Notes: generated from the sequence alone by a model not told the origin. Positions 48,850 to 58,113 are shown, numbered from the stretch's first letter. The stretch: 64,000 nucleotides of DNA from Coriobacteriia bacterium (GCA_016938135.1 JAFGVD010000010.1:116075-180074); one strand, 5' to 3'. Made by a program: numbers and translations.

Positions 48850-49796
48850 AAGAGAAGATCGCGGTGCTCATGGGCGGACGTTCGCTGGAGCGGGAGGTGT
48901 CGCTTCGCAGCGGACAGCGGGTGACCGATGCGCTGACCGACAACGGGTATCGTGTGCTCCCGCTGGATGTCACATCGGAGCTCGTGCCCACACTCCGCAG
49001 CGAGCGGCCGGACGCCGCCTACATCGCACTGCACGGCAAGTACGGCGAGGACGGCACCATCCAAGAGGTGTTGGAGTTCCTGGGAATCCCCTACACAGGA
49101 CCGGGCGTGGTCGCCTCGGCGCTCGCCTGGGACAAGTCGGTCTCCAAGCGCTTGTTCAGCGAGAACTCGATTCCCACACCCGCGTGGGTGACCTTCACCG
49201 CGGACGCCTTCAAGGAGATGGGCGCAGCTACTGCACTCGACCTTGTGCCCGATGCGGTGGGAGGTTTGCCGCTGGTGGTCAAACCTGCCGAGCAGGGCTC
49301 AGCGCTGGGACTCACGCGCGTGATGGCTGCGGAGGAGCTGGCCGACGCGCTGCTGGGAGCGCTGTCGTTCGGCCCCTCGGCCATCGTGGAGCGTTGGATC
49401 GACGGCATCGAGCTGGCGGTGAGCGTCCTTGACCTGGGCGACGGACCGCAGGTGCTTCCACCTGTCGAGATGGTGGCGAAGTCGGGGCTCTTCGACTTCT
49501 CGGCCATGTACACGCCGGGGGAGACCGACTACTACGTGCCGGCGCGTCTGACTCCTGAGGTGGAGAGCGAGGTGCGTCGACTCGCCATGGAGGTGCACAC
49601 GCTGCTCGGCTGTAGGCACGTGAGCCGCGTGGACATGGTGGTTGCCGCCGATAGCACCCCCTATGTGCTGGAGTGCAACACCTCTCCCGGCATGACGGAG
49701 ACGTCTTTGCTGCCTATGGCGGCCGACGCGGTGGGCATAGGCTTCCAAGAGCTGGTAGAGAAGCTGGCTCGCATGGCGCTCGATGGGCTAGACTGA
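48846..49796 (+). CDS. ddl: D-alanine--D-alanine ligase
   Basis: 316 aa; 'VLMGGRSLEREVSLRSG', 'ALHGKYGEDGTIQEVLEFLGIPYTGPGVVASALAWDKSVSK', 'LECNTSPGMTETSLLP'. Confidence 0.96.
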   Translation: MKEKIAVLMGGRSLEREVSLRSGQRVTDALTDNGYRVLPLDVTSELVPTLRSERPDAAYIALHGKYGEDGTIQEVLEFLGIPYTGPGVVASALAWDKSVSKRLFSENSIPTPAWVTFTADAFKEMGAATALDLVPDAVGGLPLVVKPAEQGSALGLTRVMAAEELADALLGALSFGPSAIVERWIDGIELAVSVLDLGDGPQVLPPVEMVAKSGLFDFSAMYTPGETDYYVPARLTPEVESEVRRLAMEVHTLLGCRHVSRVDMVVAADSTPYVLECNTSPGMTETSLLPMAADAVGIGFQELVEKLARMALDGLD

Positions 49797-49867
49797 TGGG
49801 TACATATCTAGAATGAAAGACCGCGCAAGTCCCGGTGCACAGACATCGTTCACAGAGGAGTGATCGT

Positions 49868-50335
49868 ATGTATGACTATCGCAGAGGTGAGAGCATTCTT
49901 GGCGCGTTCGTGCTTGGCGGTATCCTAGGCGCCGTTCTTGGTTTGTTGTTCGCGCCGCGTTCGGGCAAAGAGAACCGTGAGTTCATCGCCGAGAAGGCCG
50001 ACGAGTACTGGGGCGAGGGCAAAGAGATGTATTCCACCGGTCGCGAGAAGCTGACCGAGGCGTACTCCAGCAGCAAGGAAGTCGCCACCGAGAAGGCCGA
50101 AGAGCTGCGTACCAAGATCGATGCCGCTCGTGACCGTCTCAAGGAGCAGGTCGATACCGCGTCGAAGGACGCTCGCGACAAGTTCGCCTCGGCAAGCGTT
50201 GCCGCCAAAGACAACGTGGCCAAGGTCGCTGAGGCAGCCAAGGGCGCTGTTGACAAGGCCGAGCACGCCGCTGAGAGCACTCTGGACAAGGTCGCCGACA
50301 AGGCCTCCACTGCGGAGACTGAGCCGCTCGTTTAG
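49868..50335 (+). CDS. YtxH-domain protein
   Basis: 'GAFVLGGILGAVLGLLFAPRSGKENREFIAEKADEYWGEGKE' plus Ala/Lys-rich coiled coil. Confidence 0.88.
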   Translation: MYDYRRGESILGAFVLGGILGAVLGLLFAPRSGKENREFIAEKADEYWGEGKEMYSTGREKLTEAYSSSKEVATEKAEELRTKIDAARDRLKEQVDTASKDARDKFASASVAAKDNVAKVAEAAKGAVDKAEHAAESTLDKVADKASTAETEPLV

Positions 50336-50360
50336 AATCAGCATCATCATAGGTAGGTTC

Positions 50361-50386
50361 CGTCGGCCGCCTTTAGGGCGGCCGAC
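50361..50386 (+). terminator. GC-rich hairpin between ytxH-like and PRC-barrel genes
   Basis: CGTCGGCCGCC-ttta-GGGCGGCCGACG; no strong poly-T. Confidence 0.55.
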
Positions 50387-50408
50387 GTGCATTACGGAGG
50401 GATTCGCC

Positions 50409-51101
50409 GTGCCACGCATCACTGAACTCGCGGGTCGACAGGTGCTCGGGTCCAAAGGCAAGCGCCGGGGGAAGATCATCGACGTGCTCTTCCATCCGTC
50501 TGAAGCCCGTGCGGTGGGCTATGTGGTCAAGCCGTCCAACATCCTCTATGTCCTTGAGCGACGTCCGCGCTACCTGGCGCTGAGCGCTGTCAGCTTTGAC
50601 GACGAGGGCAACGCGGTTCTTGCGTCCAGCGGGCTCCCGTCGTCGAAGTCCGGGCAGAGGGCGGCCGGATTGGGCTGGGACGAGAGCTCCTACTGGCGGG
50701 GGATGGCTGTGCGTGCCGAGGACGGCGAAAAGATCGGCGCTGTTCAAGACGTGGTCATCTCACTCAAGACCGGCGCGGTCCGTGGGCTGCGCGTCTCAAC
50801 CGGTGTCGTGGGCGATGTGGCGGTGGGTCGCCTTGAGGTTCCCAGGGAGTACATCGTGGGCCCTAAGGCCGACGCGGTCGTCTTGCGGGCCGGATACGAT
50901 GAGCTCGAGTCTACCGGGGGCCTTGCGGCAGCTTCTGCCAAGGGGGCTGCTGTGGCGAAAGTGCACGGCGAGAAGGCCGCGAAGAAGGCATACGATGCGA
51001 GTGTCTCGGCTGCGGTCAAGGTGGGTCGCTCGTTCAAAGACGGCTCCGGGCGTAAGATGATGGACACGCTCAAGAAGTGGACCGCCGAAGACGAGGAGTG
51101 A
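50409..51101 (+). CDS. PRC-barrel domain protein
   Basis: GTG start 50409; 'VPRITELAGRQVLGSKGKRRGKIIDVLFHPSEARAVGYVV...MAVRAEDGEKIGAVQDVVISLKTGAVRGLRVS' (two PRC-like repeats). Confidence 0.82.
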   Translation: MPRITELAGRQVLGSKGKRRGKIIDVLFHPSEARAVGYVVKPSNILYVLERRPRYLALSAVSFDDEGNAVLASSGLPSSKSGQRAAGLGWDESSYWRGMAVRAEDGEKIGAVQDVVISLKTGAVRGLRVSTGVVGDVAVGRLEVPREYIVGPKADAVVLRAGYDELESTGGLAAASAKGAAVAKVHGEKAAKKAYDASVSAAVKVGRSFKDGSGRKMMDTLKKWTAEDEE

Positions 51102-51111
51102 TCGGACTCCC

Positions 51112-51753
51112 ATGACGCGTCGATTCAAACCCCTCACAGGCGAACTCGTGGCTGCACTGCCCACGGGTTGTCCGGGATGCGTCTTCTGGGAGTCCCCCGA
51201 GCCTTTGGAGCCCTTGTGCGGGGTGAAGTGTGACGAGGCCCTGGCAAGTGGATGGATGGATCGCGTGCGGCTTGAGTGGGGCGACTGCGGTCGAGCGGCC
51301 GTGGAGGACGGCGTCGTTCTCGGCTTCATCAAATACGCGCCGCCAGGCTTCTTCCCTCAGGCACGCCTGATGCCGGCCGGGCCTCCTGACGACAAGGCCG
51401 TGCTCATCGCATGCATGCACATCTCACCGGATGCCCGGCAGAAGGGTCTGGGCAAGATCCTCATGCAGGTCGCCTTGCGGGACCTGGTCATGCGTGGCGA
51501 GAAGACCGTGCAGGCGTACGGAACGGTGCGGCAGGGGAGCTTTGAGACCTCGCCTGTCGTGGGAGTCGAGTTCTTGTTGCGCATGGGCTTCACTGTTGCA
51601 CGACCACATCCCAGGATGCCGCTCATGCAACTGGATCTTCGGTCGGTAGCATCTTGGACAGAAAACCTTGAGGCGGTCTTGGAGTCGCTCCGTATCCCGA
51701 TAGGCGTGACCCGGCGAAGGCCGGCTATCAACTGCAGGAAAGGAAACTCATGA
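51112..51753 (+). CDS. GNAT family N-acetyltransferase
   Basis: 213 aa; 'TGCPGCVFWESPEP', 'VLIACMHISPDARQKGLGKILMQVALRDL'. Confidence 0.85.
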   Translation: MTRRFKPLTGELVAALPTGCPGCVFWESPEPLEPLCGVKCDEALASGWMDRVRLEWGDCGRAAVEDGVVLGFIKYAPPGFFPQARLMPAGPPDDKAVLIACMHISPDARQKGLGKILMQVALRDLVMRGEKTVQAYGTVRQGSFETSPVVGVEFLLRMGFTVARPHPRMPLMQLDLRSVASWTENLEAVLESLRIPIGVTRRRPAINCRKGNS

Positions 51754-52253
51754 CTGAGGCTACACCGTCTATACGCGTTGCACGCAAGCAGGGCTCTGCC
51801 GAGCGAGTCCGGGCCTACCTGGAGTCCCATGGGCTTGCCGAAGGCATATTCACATTCGAGCAGTCCACCAAGACGGCCCAGATGGCTGCGGATGCGATGG
51901 GCTGTGAGCTTGGCCAGATCGTGAAATCACTGGTGTTCGTGGTGGATGGCCGTGCTGTCCTCGCGCTGGTTGCGGGCGACAAGAGGGGAGACACCGCCGC
52001 CATTGCCGCCCTCCAGGGCGGGAAGAAGGCGTCGTTCGCCGACGCGGATCTTGTCCGGGAAGCCACGGGATACGCGATCGGCGGAGTCTCGCCGTTCGAC
52101 TTGCCCGATGATCTTGCGGTGCTGATCGATGAGTCTTTGAGTCGCTACGAGACGGTCTATCCCGCCGCCGGCACGCCGTCATCGATGGTCCGGATGACGC
52201 TTGAGCAGCTTCTGGGCATCGCGGGTGGACGGGTAGCGGCGATCACGCAGTGA
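51750..52253 (+). CDS. YbaK/EbsC-family (aminoacyl-tRNA deacylase-like) protein
   Basis: 167 aa; 'QIVKSLVFVVDGRAVLALVAGDKRGD', 'REATGYAIGGVSPFDLPDDLAVLIDESLSRYETVYPAAGTPSSMVRMT'. Confidence 0.94.
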   Translation: MTEATPSIRVARKQGSAERVRAYLESHGLAEGIFTFEQSTKTAQMAADAMGCELGQIVKSLVFVVDGRAVLALVAGDKRGDTAAIAALQGGKKASFADADLVREATGYAIGGVSPFDLPDDLAVLIDESLSRYETVYPAAGTPSSMVRMTLEQLLGIAGGRVAAITQ

Positions 52254-52260
52254 CAGGAGT

Positions 52261-52878
52261 CTAGGACTCCGGGCGATAGACGCGGCTTGGCGTGACGATC
52301 ATGTCGACAGGGGCGTCGTTGTCGCCGTAGGGAAGCTCCTGGAATACCTGCTCGTCAAACGCGATGCCGATCCGGATGACAGACGGATCGAGCTGGCGGA
52401 ACAAGACGTCGTAGTAGCCCCCGCCAAAGCCCAGACGGCGACCGTGAGGGTCATATGCCACGCCCGGGGCCAGCACGGCGTCTATCTCCGTGACAGGGGC
52501 GTGCGGTGCAGAGGCCAGAGGCTCCCGATGCCCGAAGTCTGCTTGGAGCAGTTCATCGCCTTCTTCGTGCCAATGCAGCTGGAGCCGTGCGGGACCTATG
52601 ATGCGCGGAAGCGCGATACGTGCACCGCGAAGGCGCAAACCTTCAACGGCCAGGTCCGGGTCGATCTCCTCGGGCATCGCGGCGTAGGTCAGGAAGCTGT
52701 GAGCCTGCTGTAGCTCGGGAAGCGCAAGGATCGTCGAGGCTACCCGGGCAGCAGCGTCCTTACGTTGTTCGGGTGTGAGAGCGCGCCGTGCTGCCCGCGC
52801 CTTCAGGCGCAGTTGAGACTTGGCGCGCACGACGTTCTCGGCAGTTTCCACAGATGACCCCCCAGGAGTACTTCGCAC
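52261..52878 (-). CDS. 5-formyltetrahydrofolate cyclo-ligase
   Basis: 205 aa; 'DAVLAPGVAYDPHGRRLGFGGGYYDVLF'. Confidence 0.94.
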   Translation of the reverse strand: MRSTPGGSSVETAENVVRAKSQLRLKARAARRALTPEQRKDAAARVASTILALPELQQAHSFLTYAAMPEEIDPDLAVEGLRLRGARIALPRIIGPARLQLHWHEEGDELLQADFGHREPLASAPHAPVTEIDAVLAPGVAYDPHGRRLGFGGGYYDVLFRQLDPSVIRIGIAFDEQVFQELPYGDNDAPVDMIVTPSRVYRPES

Positions 52879-52940
52879 ACTATAGCGCAGAAGGCTGAAC
52901 CGGCATTGAACAGGTTTCTACCCCAACCTGTCCATTCGTG

Positions 52941-54185
52941 CTAGCCGTAACCAAGGATGGTCATACCCAGGAGCAGGACGGTCAGGCTGATAGCGATGAC
53001 GATCGTTCCCCAGGCCAATACGTTGTGAACCGCGCCGTTCACGTAGCGACCCATGACACGCCTGTCGCTGATGATGACCATCATGAAAAGCAGCAGGAAC
53101 GGGAGCATCATGCCGTTCACGACCTGCGAGACGAGCATGATCGCGATCAAGTCCAGTCCCGGTATGAGGATCGTGGCAGCGGCGGTGAAGATGACGAACG
53201 TGTACAGCCCGTTGAAGACCGGCGCCTCAGACCAATTCCGGTCCAGCCCGGACTCCCAGCCGAACGCTTCGCAGATCGCGTATGAGGCTGTGAGCGGTAG
53301 AACGGCCGCCGAGAGGACCGATGCGGCCAGCAAGCCGATCGCGAACAGTATCGTGGCGTACGAGCCGGCAAGCGGCGCGAGCGCTTCTGCTGCCTGACGC
53401 GCGTCGGTGATGGCGATACCCGCCGGGTGCAAGACCGCGCCTGTGGTGATGATGATGAAGATCGCGACGACGTTGGCCACAAGCGCGCCGGCCATCACGT
53501 CGAACCGCGCGATGCGCCACTCCTTGATGCTGGTGCCCTTGTCTACGATGTTGCTCTGGACGAGGAACTGCATCCACGGGGCGATCGTCGTACCGGTCAG
53601 GCCGATGGCAAGCGCGACGAATCCCGCCTCGGGCACCACCGAGGGCACGACGAGCGCCTGGCTCACAGCCATCCAGTCGGGCTTTGCCATGAAGGCGGAC
53701 ACCACGTAGGCCACGAACACCGATGAGAGCGCGAGCAGCACCTTCTCGACGTTGCGGTAGCTGCCGCGAACGACCAGGAGCCACACGATAGCTGCCGCGA
53801 TGGGTACCGAGAGCAGCCGCGACACGCCGAACAGCTCCATCGCCGCAGCGACTCCCGCAAACTCGGCCACCGTGGTGGCAGCGGTGCTTCCCAACAGCAG
53901 GAGCATCGCAAGAAACGTGGGGCGCACGCCGAATCGCTCCCGGATGAGCGCCGAGAAGCCCTTGCCGGTGACGGCTCCCATGCGTCCGGCCATCTCCTGG
54001 ATGATCACGAACGCTGGTGTCATAAGCACCATCATCCACAGCATCTTGTAGCCGTATCGCGCCCCCGCCACAGAGTACGTCGAGATGCCGCCGGAGTCGT
54101 TTCCGGCGGACGCCGCGATGATGCCCGGCCCGATAACAGCCAGCACAGCGAGGAAGCGGGTCTTGTCGGCCTTTAGCTTTTTCAC
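52941..54185 (-). CDS. NRAMP-family divalent metal transporter, NRMT (Mg2+)-like motifs
   Basis: 414 aa; 'GPGIIAASAGNDSGGISTYSVAG' in place of DPGN, and 'GTTIAPWMQFLVQS' in place of MPH. Confidence 0.88.
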   Translation of the reverse strand: MKKLKADKTRFLAVLAVIGPGIIAASAGNDSGGISTYSVAGARYGYKMLWMMVLMTPAFVIIQEMAGRMGAVTGKGFSALIRERFGVRPTFLAMLLLLGSTAATTVAEFAGVAAAMELFGVSRLLSVPIAAAIVWLLVVRGSYRNVEKVLLALSSVFVAYVVSAFMAKPDWMAVSQALVVPSVVPEAGFVALAIGLTGTTIAPWMQFLVQSNIVDKGTSIKEWRIARFDVMAGALVANVVAIFIIITTGAVLHPAGIAITDARQAAEALAPLAGSYATILFAIGLLAASVLSAAVLPLTASYAICEAFGWESGLDRNWSEAPVFNGLYTFVIFTAAATILIPGLDLIAIMLVSQVVNGMMLPFLLLFMMVIISDRRVMGRYVNGAVHNVLAWGTIVIAISLTVLLLGMTILGYG

Positions 54186-54198
54186 CGCCGTCTTTCAG

Positions 54199-56010
54199 CT
54201 AGAAGCGAATGGTGCTTTTGAGATAGGTGGCGAGCAGAAGGTATACAGCCAGGCCGATAACGGCGAGCCCGGTGGAGAACAGGACGGACGGTGCACGCCA
54301 GCCCGAGCCGTCTTTCTTCAGCGCAAGATAGGGCACCAGCGTGCCGATGGCGGTCGTGGCGAGCACGGTGCCGCCCACGGAGCCGGCGACGACAACCGAG
54401 GTATCCAGCGGCTCTCCCAGAGCCTCAAGCATGCCGAAGGCGAGCAGGCCGCTCACCAGCCCAAGACCGATGCCCACCAAGACGTCAACGAACAGGCGCC
54501 GCATAAACGGCGGACGGTCCTCCGGGTCGCCGGCTTCTATGAGCATGGCAAGGGAGTGACTGGAGATCTCCTCGGCAAGACGGATGACAAGCGGGATGAA
54601 GAACACCAGGGCGATGGCCGACTCCAGTGTGTTAGTGAAGCGACTGATCAGGAGTGAGGCAAGCACCCCCAGCACGGCCCACACGGTGACCCATCCCGAC
54701 TTGCGACCAAGCCAGCTCCACGCGTCGGAGGTCTCGAAGCTGCGGCTTGCGCCGGTGGCGAGGGCGAGGTCTTCTGCGGACTCCTCCTCCAAGACGTCGA
54801 GGGCGTCGTCGACCGTGACGATGCCCAGCAGCTTGCCGGTCTCATCAACGACAGGCATGGCGAGCAGGTCGTACTTGCTCATGAGCTCGGCGACGTCTTC
54901 CTGGTCGTCCTCCACGCCCACATTGAAGACATCCCGACTCACGATGTCGCTCACCAGGGTGTGTGGCTCAGAGATCACGAGGTCGCGCAGCGAGATCACA
55001 CCGGTGAGGTGCATGTCGCCCTCGACGACGTAGATGTAGTAGATGCTCTCGGTGTCCTCGGCTTCCTCGCGAAGGTGCGCGATGACCTGCTCGAGCGACA
55101 TCTCCTCGGTCACGGTGGTGACTTCAGGGGTCATGATGCCGCCGGCTGTCTTCTCGCGGTAGCCCAGAAGACGCCGGATGGTGCCGGACTCCTCCACGCC
55201 CATCAGGCGCAGCAGGGCTTCGGCTTTGTCGTAGGGGAGGTCGCCGATGACGTCGGCCGCATCGTCCGGGTCCATCATCTCGAGGATGTCGGATGCGCGC
55301 TGGCTTCCCAGGTCATCGATGACATCAGCCTGGTATTCGTCTTCCAGCTCAGCGACCGCAAGCGCGGCCTGGGTGTTGTCCAGGTGCTCGAAGACGCGCG
55401 CCCGCTGTGCCGCAGACAGCTGCTCCAAGACGTCGGCCACGTCGGCGGGATGCAGCTCGTGCAGGCGCTTGTGGGTTACTGATAGCTGCACGTGCGAGAG
55501 GTCCCGGTCGAGCAGGTCCATGTAGTTCCAGGCGATCAGGTTCTCGGGGATCCCGGTGCCGAAGACACGCGCGATGCGCTCAGCGGCGCGCTCCAGCCAT
55601 GGCGCGAGGCCGCGCAGGATGCCGCGGATGCCCACCTCGGCACCCAGAAGACGCAGCTGGTTGCGGCTCTCGGAGAGCTTGAGGTCGTTCACGCGGACGA
55701 CCTTCATGCCCTGCGTGTCGACGATCTGTTTGTTGAGCAAGTCGCGGTGCAGCAAGATCTCGTCGGGCTGCAAGTAGCTGAAGCGCAGACCTGCGCGTTC
55801 CGAGTTGAGCATCACGTGCTCGTCGTCTATCTCGGCGACGTACTTGCGCCACGACAGCATGAAAGGCGTCTTGTCAGGGCCGAGGAATGCCAGCGATGTG
55901 ACGCGCGGGAACACCTCGCCGGTGGCGATGGCAACGTCGCTGATCGTGCCCACGGTCTCGCCGGCGGCATCCAGCACCGGCTTGCCCAGCATCCGGGTCA
56001 AATAGTACAT
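54199..56010 (-). CDS. mgtE: MgtE-family magnesium transporter with N-terminal PRC-barrel-like region
   Basis: 'RLHELHPADVADVLEQLSAAQRARVFEHLD', CBS pair 'GGIMTPEVTTVTEEMSLEQVIAHLREEAE', C-terminal TM domain; start trimmed to MYYLTRMLG. Confidence 0.9.
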   Translation of the reverse strand: MYYLTRMLGKPVLDAAGETVGTISDVAIATGEVFPRVTSLAFLGPDKTPFMLSWRKYVAEIDDEHVMLNSERAGLRFSYLQPDEILLHRDLLNKQIVDTQGMKVVRVNDLKLSESRNQLRLLGAEVGIRGILRGLAPWLERAAERIARVFGTGIPENLIAWNYMDLLDRDLSHVQLSVTHKRLHELHPADVADVLEQLSAAQRARVFEHLDNTQAALAVAELEDEYQADVIDDLGSQRASDILEMMDPDDAADVIGDLPYDKAEALLRLMGVEESGTIRRLLGYREKTAGGIMTPEVTTVTEEMSLEQVIAHLREEAEDTESIYYIYVVEGDMHLTGVISLRDLVISEPHTLVSDIVSRDVFNVGVEDDQEDVAELMSKYDLLAMPVVDETGKLLGIVTVDDALDVLEEESAEDLALATGASRSFETSDAWSWLGRKSGWVTVWAVLGVLASLLISRFTNTLESAIALVFFIPLVIRLAEEISSHSLAMLIEAGDPEDRPPFMRRLFVDVLVGIGLGLVSGLLAFGMLEALGEPLDTSVVVAGSVGGTVLATTAIGTLVPYLALKKDGSGWRAPSVLFSTGLAVIGLAVYLLLATYLKSTIRF

Positions 56011-56144
56011 ATTGCTCCCTCCCTCCCGGCAGTAGCCGTGAAGGTTCACTCAGCGGGCCCCGCGCCCCCGAGTATTCAGGAGCCGGGACCTACGGACTTG
56101 ATGGAATCACGTAGACCCTCTTCACTTGGAAACATGACTGACAA

Positions 56145-56179
56145 CGAAAAACCCCAGGTCCGCATTGGACGAGGGGTTG
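56145..56179 (-). terminator. M-box-associated intrinsic terminator
   Basis: Minus strand: GCAACCCCTCGTCCaatgcGGACcTGGGGTTTTTCG. Confidence 0.88.
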
Positions 56180-56242
56180 CAGGGTCGGGTATCAGCGCAC
56201 CCGCAGCTGGTCCGGCCGCAGTCTTTCACGGCCGATCCGGTC

Positions 56243-56412
56243 CCTTCCCTCGTCATGGTTTGAGCACTGTCCGACGTAGGGCGAATGATGCCCAGCCACC
56301 TTATCCTTCGCCTTAAGCCGGCGAGGGCTGTTCTACCCATTGGCGTCTCTCGACATTTCCGGGCAGTGGCCTATGTTCGAACAGGAGCCGCACCTAACGG
56401 AACGGAGCCTTA
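56243..56412 (-). promoter_or_regulatory. M-box (ykoK) magnesium riboswitch
   Basis: Minus strand: CCGTTAGGTGCGGCTCCTGT...CCACTGCCCGGAAATGTCGAGAGACGCCAATGGGTAGAACAG...AAGGATAAGGTGGCTGGGCATCATTCGCCCTACGTCGGACAGTGCTCAAACCATGACG; matches recalled mgtE leader core motifs. Confidence 0.95.
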
Positions 56413-56478
56413 CACGTTGTCAAACCCGACCAGGCGGGCAACGCGGATTTTACGCCACGAGCAGCGGTTATGCAACGA

Positions 56479-57378
56479 TTACAGCGCGCGTGCGGCCACC
56501 CAGGCGCGCGCGAACTCCGCCCAGCCCTCGTTCCTCTTGGCGCGGGTTCGCAGCAGCAGTCCGGGACTGGCCTGCTGCAGCCGGGCAAGCACTCCCGGAC
56601 TGTCGAACGCATTGTCCACCAGTACCATGGCTCCGACTGCGGACGCCATCTCGATGTCGGTGGCCGAGTCGCCTATGGCGACCGCGTCTTTGCGGCTCAG
56701 TCCGCGATGTGCGAGGTCCAGCTCGATCGCTCGAGCCTTGGACACGCCCCTGGGTACCACGTGGTAAGCGTGCGGATCCATATCCCTGCAGGTCAGGGTG
56801 CCGTAGCTGCGTACCGGACCGTTGTCCACGATGTCCATTCTAGGGTGCACCGTGTCCAGCACGGTCTGGGCTTCGGCCAGATTCAGGCAGCCGCGCAACA
56901 GTAGTGTGACCTCCCGCACGAGCTGCCAGGGGGCGAACTGTTCTATGCGACCGGGGAACGCGGCCTCCAGTGCTTCGTAGCCGCCGGACATAGTGATGGC
57001 ATCAAAAGGCGTGATTCCCTGGGCCAGCAGCCCATCCGGCCACTCGCCGGTATCAAGAGCGACTTCAGCGGTCAGTCCCGTTCCGCGCACGGTGATGGCG
57101 CCGGCTTCTGCTATGTAGGTGTGCCAGCCAAGCAGCTGGGTGAGCTCGCGCAGCTGCAGCCGGTTCCTTCCCGAGATGGGCACCACGTCCAGGCCTGCGC
57201 GGTTAACGGCCACGATGGCCTCGGCGGTGACAAGGGAGGGCTCACCAGCTGCGTCTGCCAGCACGTTTCCACCCCTGGCCACCAGCGTCCCGTCGAGGTC
57301 TGTGTAGAGCACCGAAGCGCCCCGTAGCGCCGCTTGTGTGCGCTGGGATTCGTCAAGATACGGGACGTTGGGGCTCAT
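56479..57378 (-). CDS. HAD-superfamily (Cof/IIB-like) phosphatase
   Basis: 299 aa; 'VLYTDLDGTLVARGGNV', 'VVPISGRNRLQ', 'VSKARAIELDLAHRGLSRKDAVAIGDSATDIEMASAVGAMVLVDNA'. Confidence 0.9.
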   Translation of the reverse strand: MSPNVPYLDESQRTQAALRGASVLYTDLDGTLVARGGNVLADAAGEPSLVTAEAIVAVNRAGLDVVPISGRNRLQLRELTQLLGWHTYIAEAGAITVRGTGLTAEVALDTGEWPDGLLAQGITPFDAITMSGGYEALEAAFPGRIEQFAPWQLVREVTLLLRGCLNLAEAQTVLDTVHPRMDIVDNGPVRSYGTLTCRDMDPHAYHVVPRGVSKARAIELDLAHRGLSRKDAVAIGDSATDIEMASAVGAMVLVDNAFDSPGVLARLQQASPGLLLRTRAKRNEGWAEFARAWVAARAL

Positions 57379-57471
57379 AGGTGCTCCTTGGTCGTTTGCA
57401 CTGCTCTTACTATTCTATAATGTGTCGGGTGTGTCCGTCCGATGCGGCACGCGCGTAGGAGAGGAGCCACC

Positions 57472-58086
57472 ATGGGCCCCGAGGTGGATACCGGTCTGGA
57501 GATGCCATACCCGCAGTACCGCTGCGCGGTGTGCGATAAAGAGCTCCCGCTCACAGAGGCGCGGCTCACGGTGACCTGCCGTGAGCACCGCCCGTCGTCA
57601 CATCTCCACTACGTGGTGCGTCAGGCCTCTGCTGCCGACCGCCACAACATCGAGGAGATCTGCGACCGCGCGTGGGGCGAGACCGACATCGACTCCTTTG
57701 GTCGGACGTTCGACGTGCTGGGCTCCGATAACCTCGTGGCCGAGACGGACGACGGCGATTTTGTGGGGCTCATCTCGCTGGCGCTCGACCGTGGCGATCT
57801 GGCAGTGGTCCTGCTCTCCGTGTATCCGGGCCATCAGGGCTCCGGGGTGGGCTCCGCGCTTGTGGACGCCGCTGTCGAACAGGCTCGCGCCAAAGGGGTC
57901 GCATCGTTGAAAGTGGCCACCACTAATGACGACATCCCGGCGCTGGACTTCTATCAGCGCCATAGCTTCGCGATCTATGAGATAGAGACGGGCATCATGA
58001 TCGACCACCACGGGGGAGCGATCCCGGGCTTTGCGGGTATCCCCGTGCGTGATGAGATCCGTCTTCGCCGTCCGGTCTGCCCGTAG
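57472..58086 (+). CDS. GNAT family N-acetyltransferase with N-terminal zinc-finger-like motif
   Basis: 'YRCAVCDKELPLTEARLTVTCREH' then GNAT 'AVVLLSVYPGHQGSGVGSALVDAAVEQARAKGVASLKVATTNDDIPALDFYQRHSF'. Confidence 0.88.
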   Translation: MGPEVDTGLEMPYPQYRCAVCDKELPLTEARLTVTCREHRPSSHLHYVVRQASAADRHNIEEICDRAWGETDIDSFGRTFDVLGSDNLVAETDDGDFVGLISLALDRGDLAVVLLSVYPGHQGSGVGSALVDAAVEQARAKGVASLKVATTNDDIPALDFYQRHSFAIYEIETGIMIDHHGGAIPGFAGIPVRDEIRLRRPVCP

Positions 58087-58113
58087 CAGGCCCACCAACA
58101 GTTAGGAGCGTCA

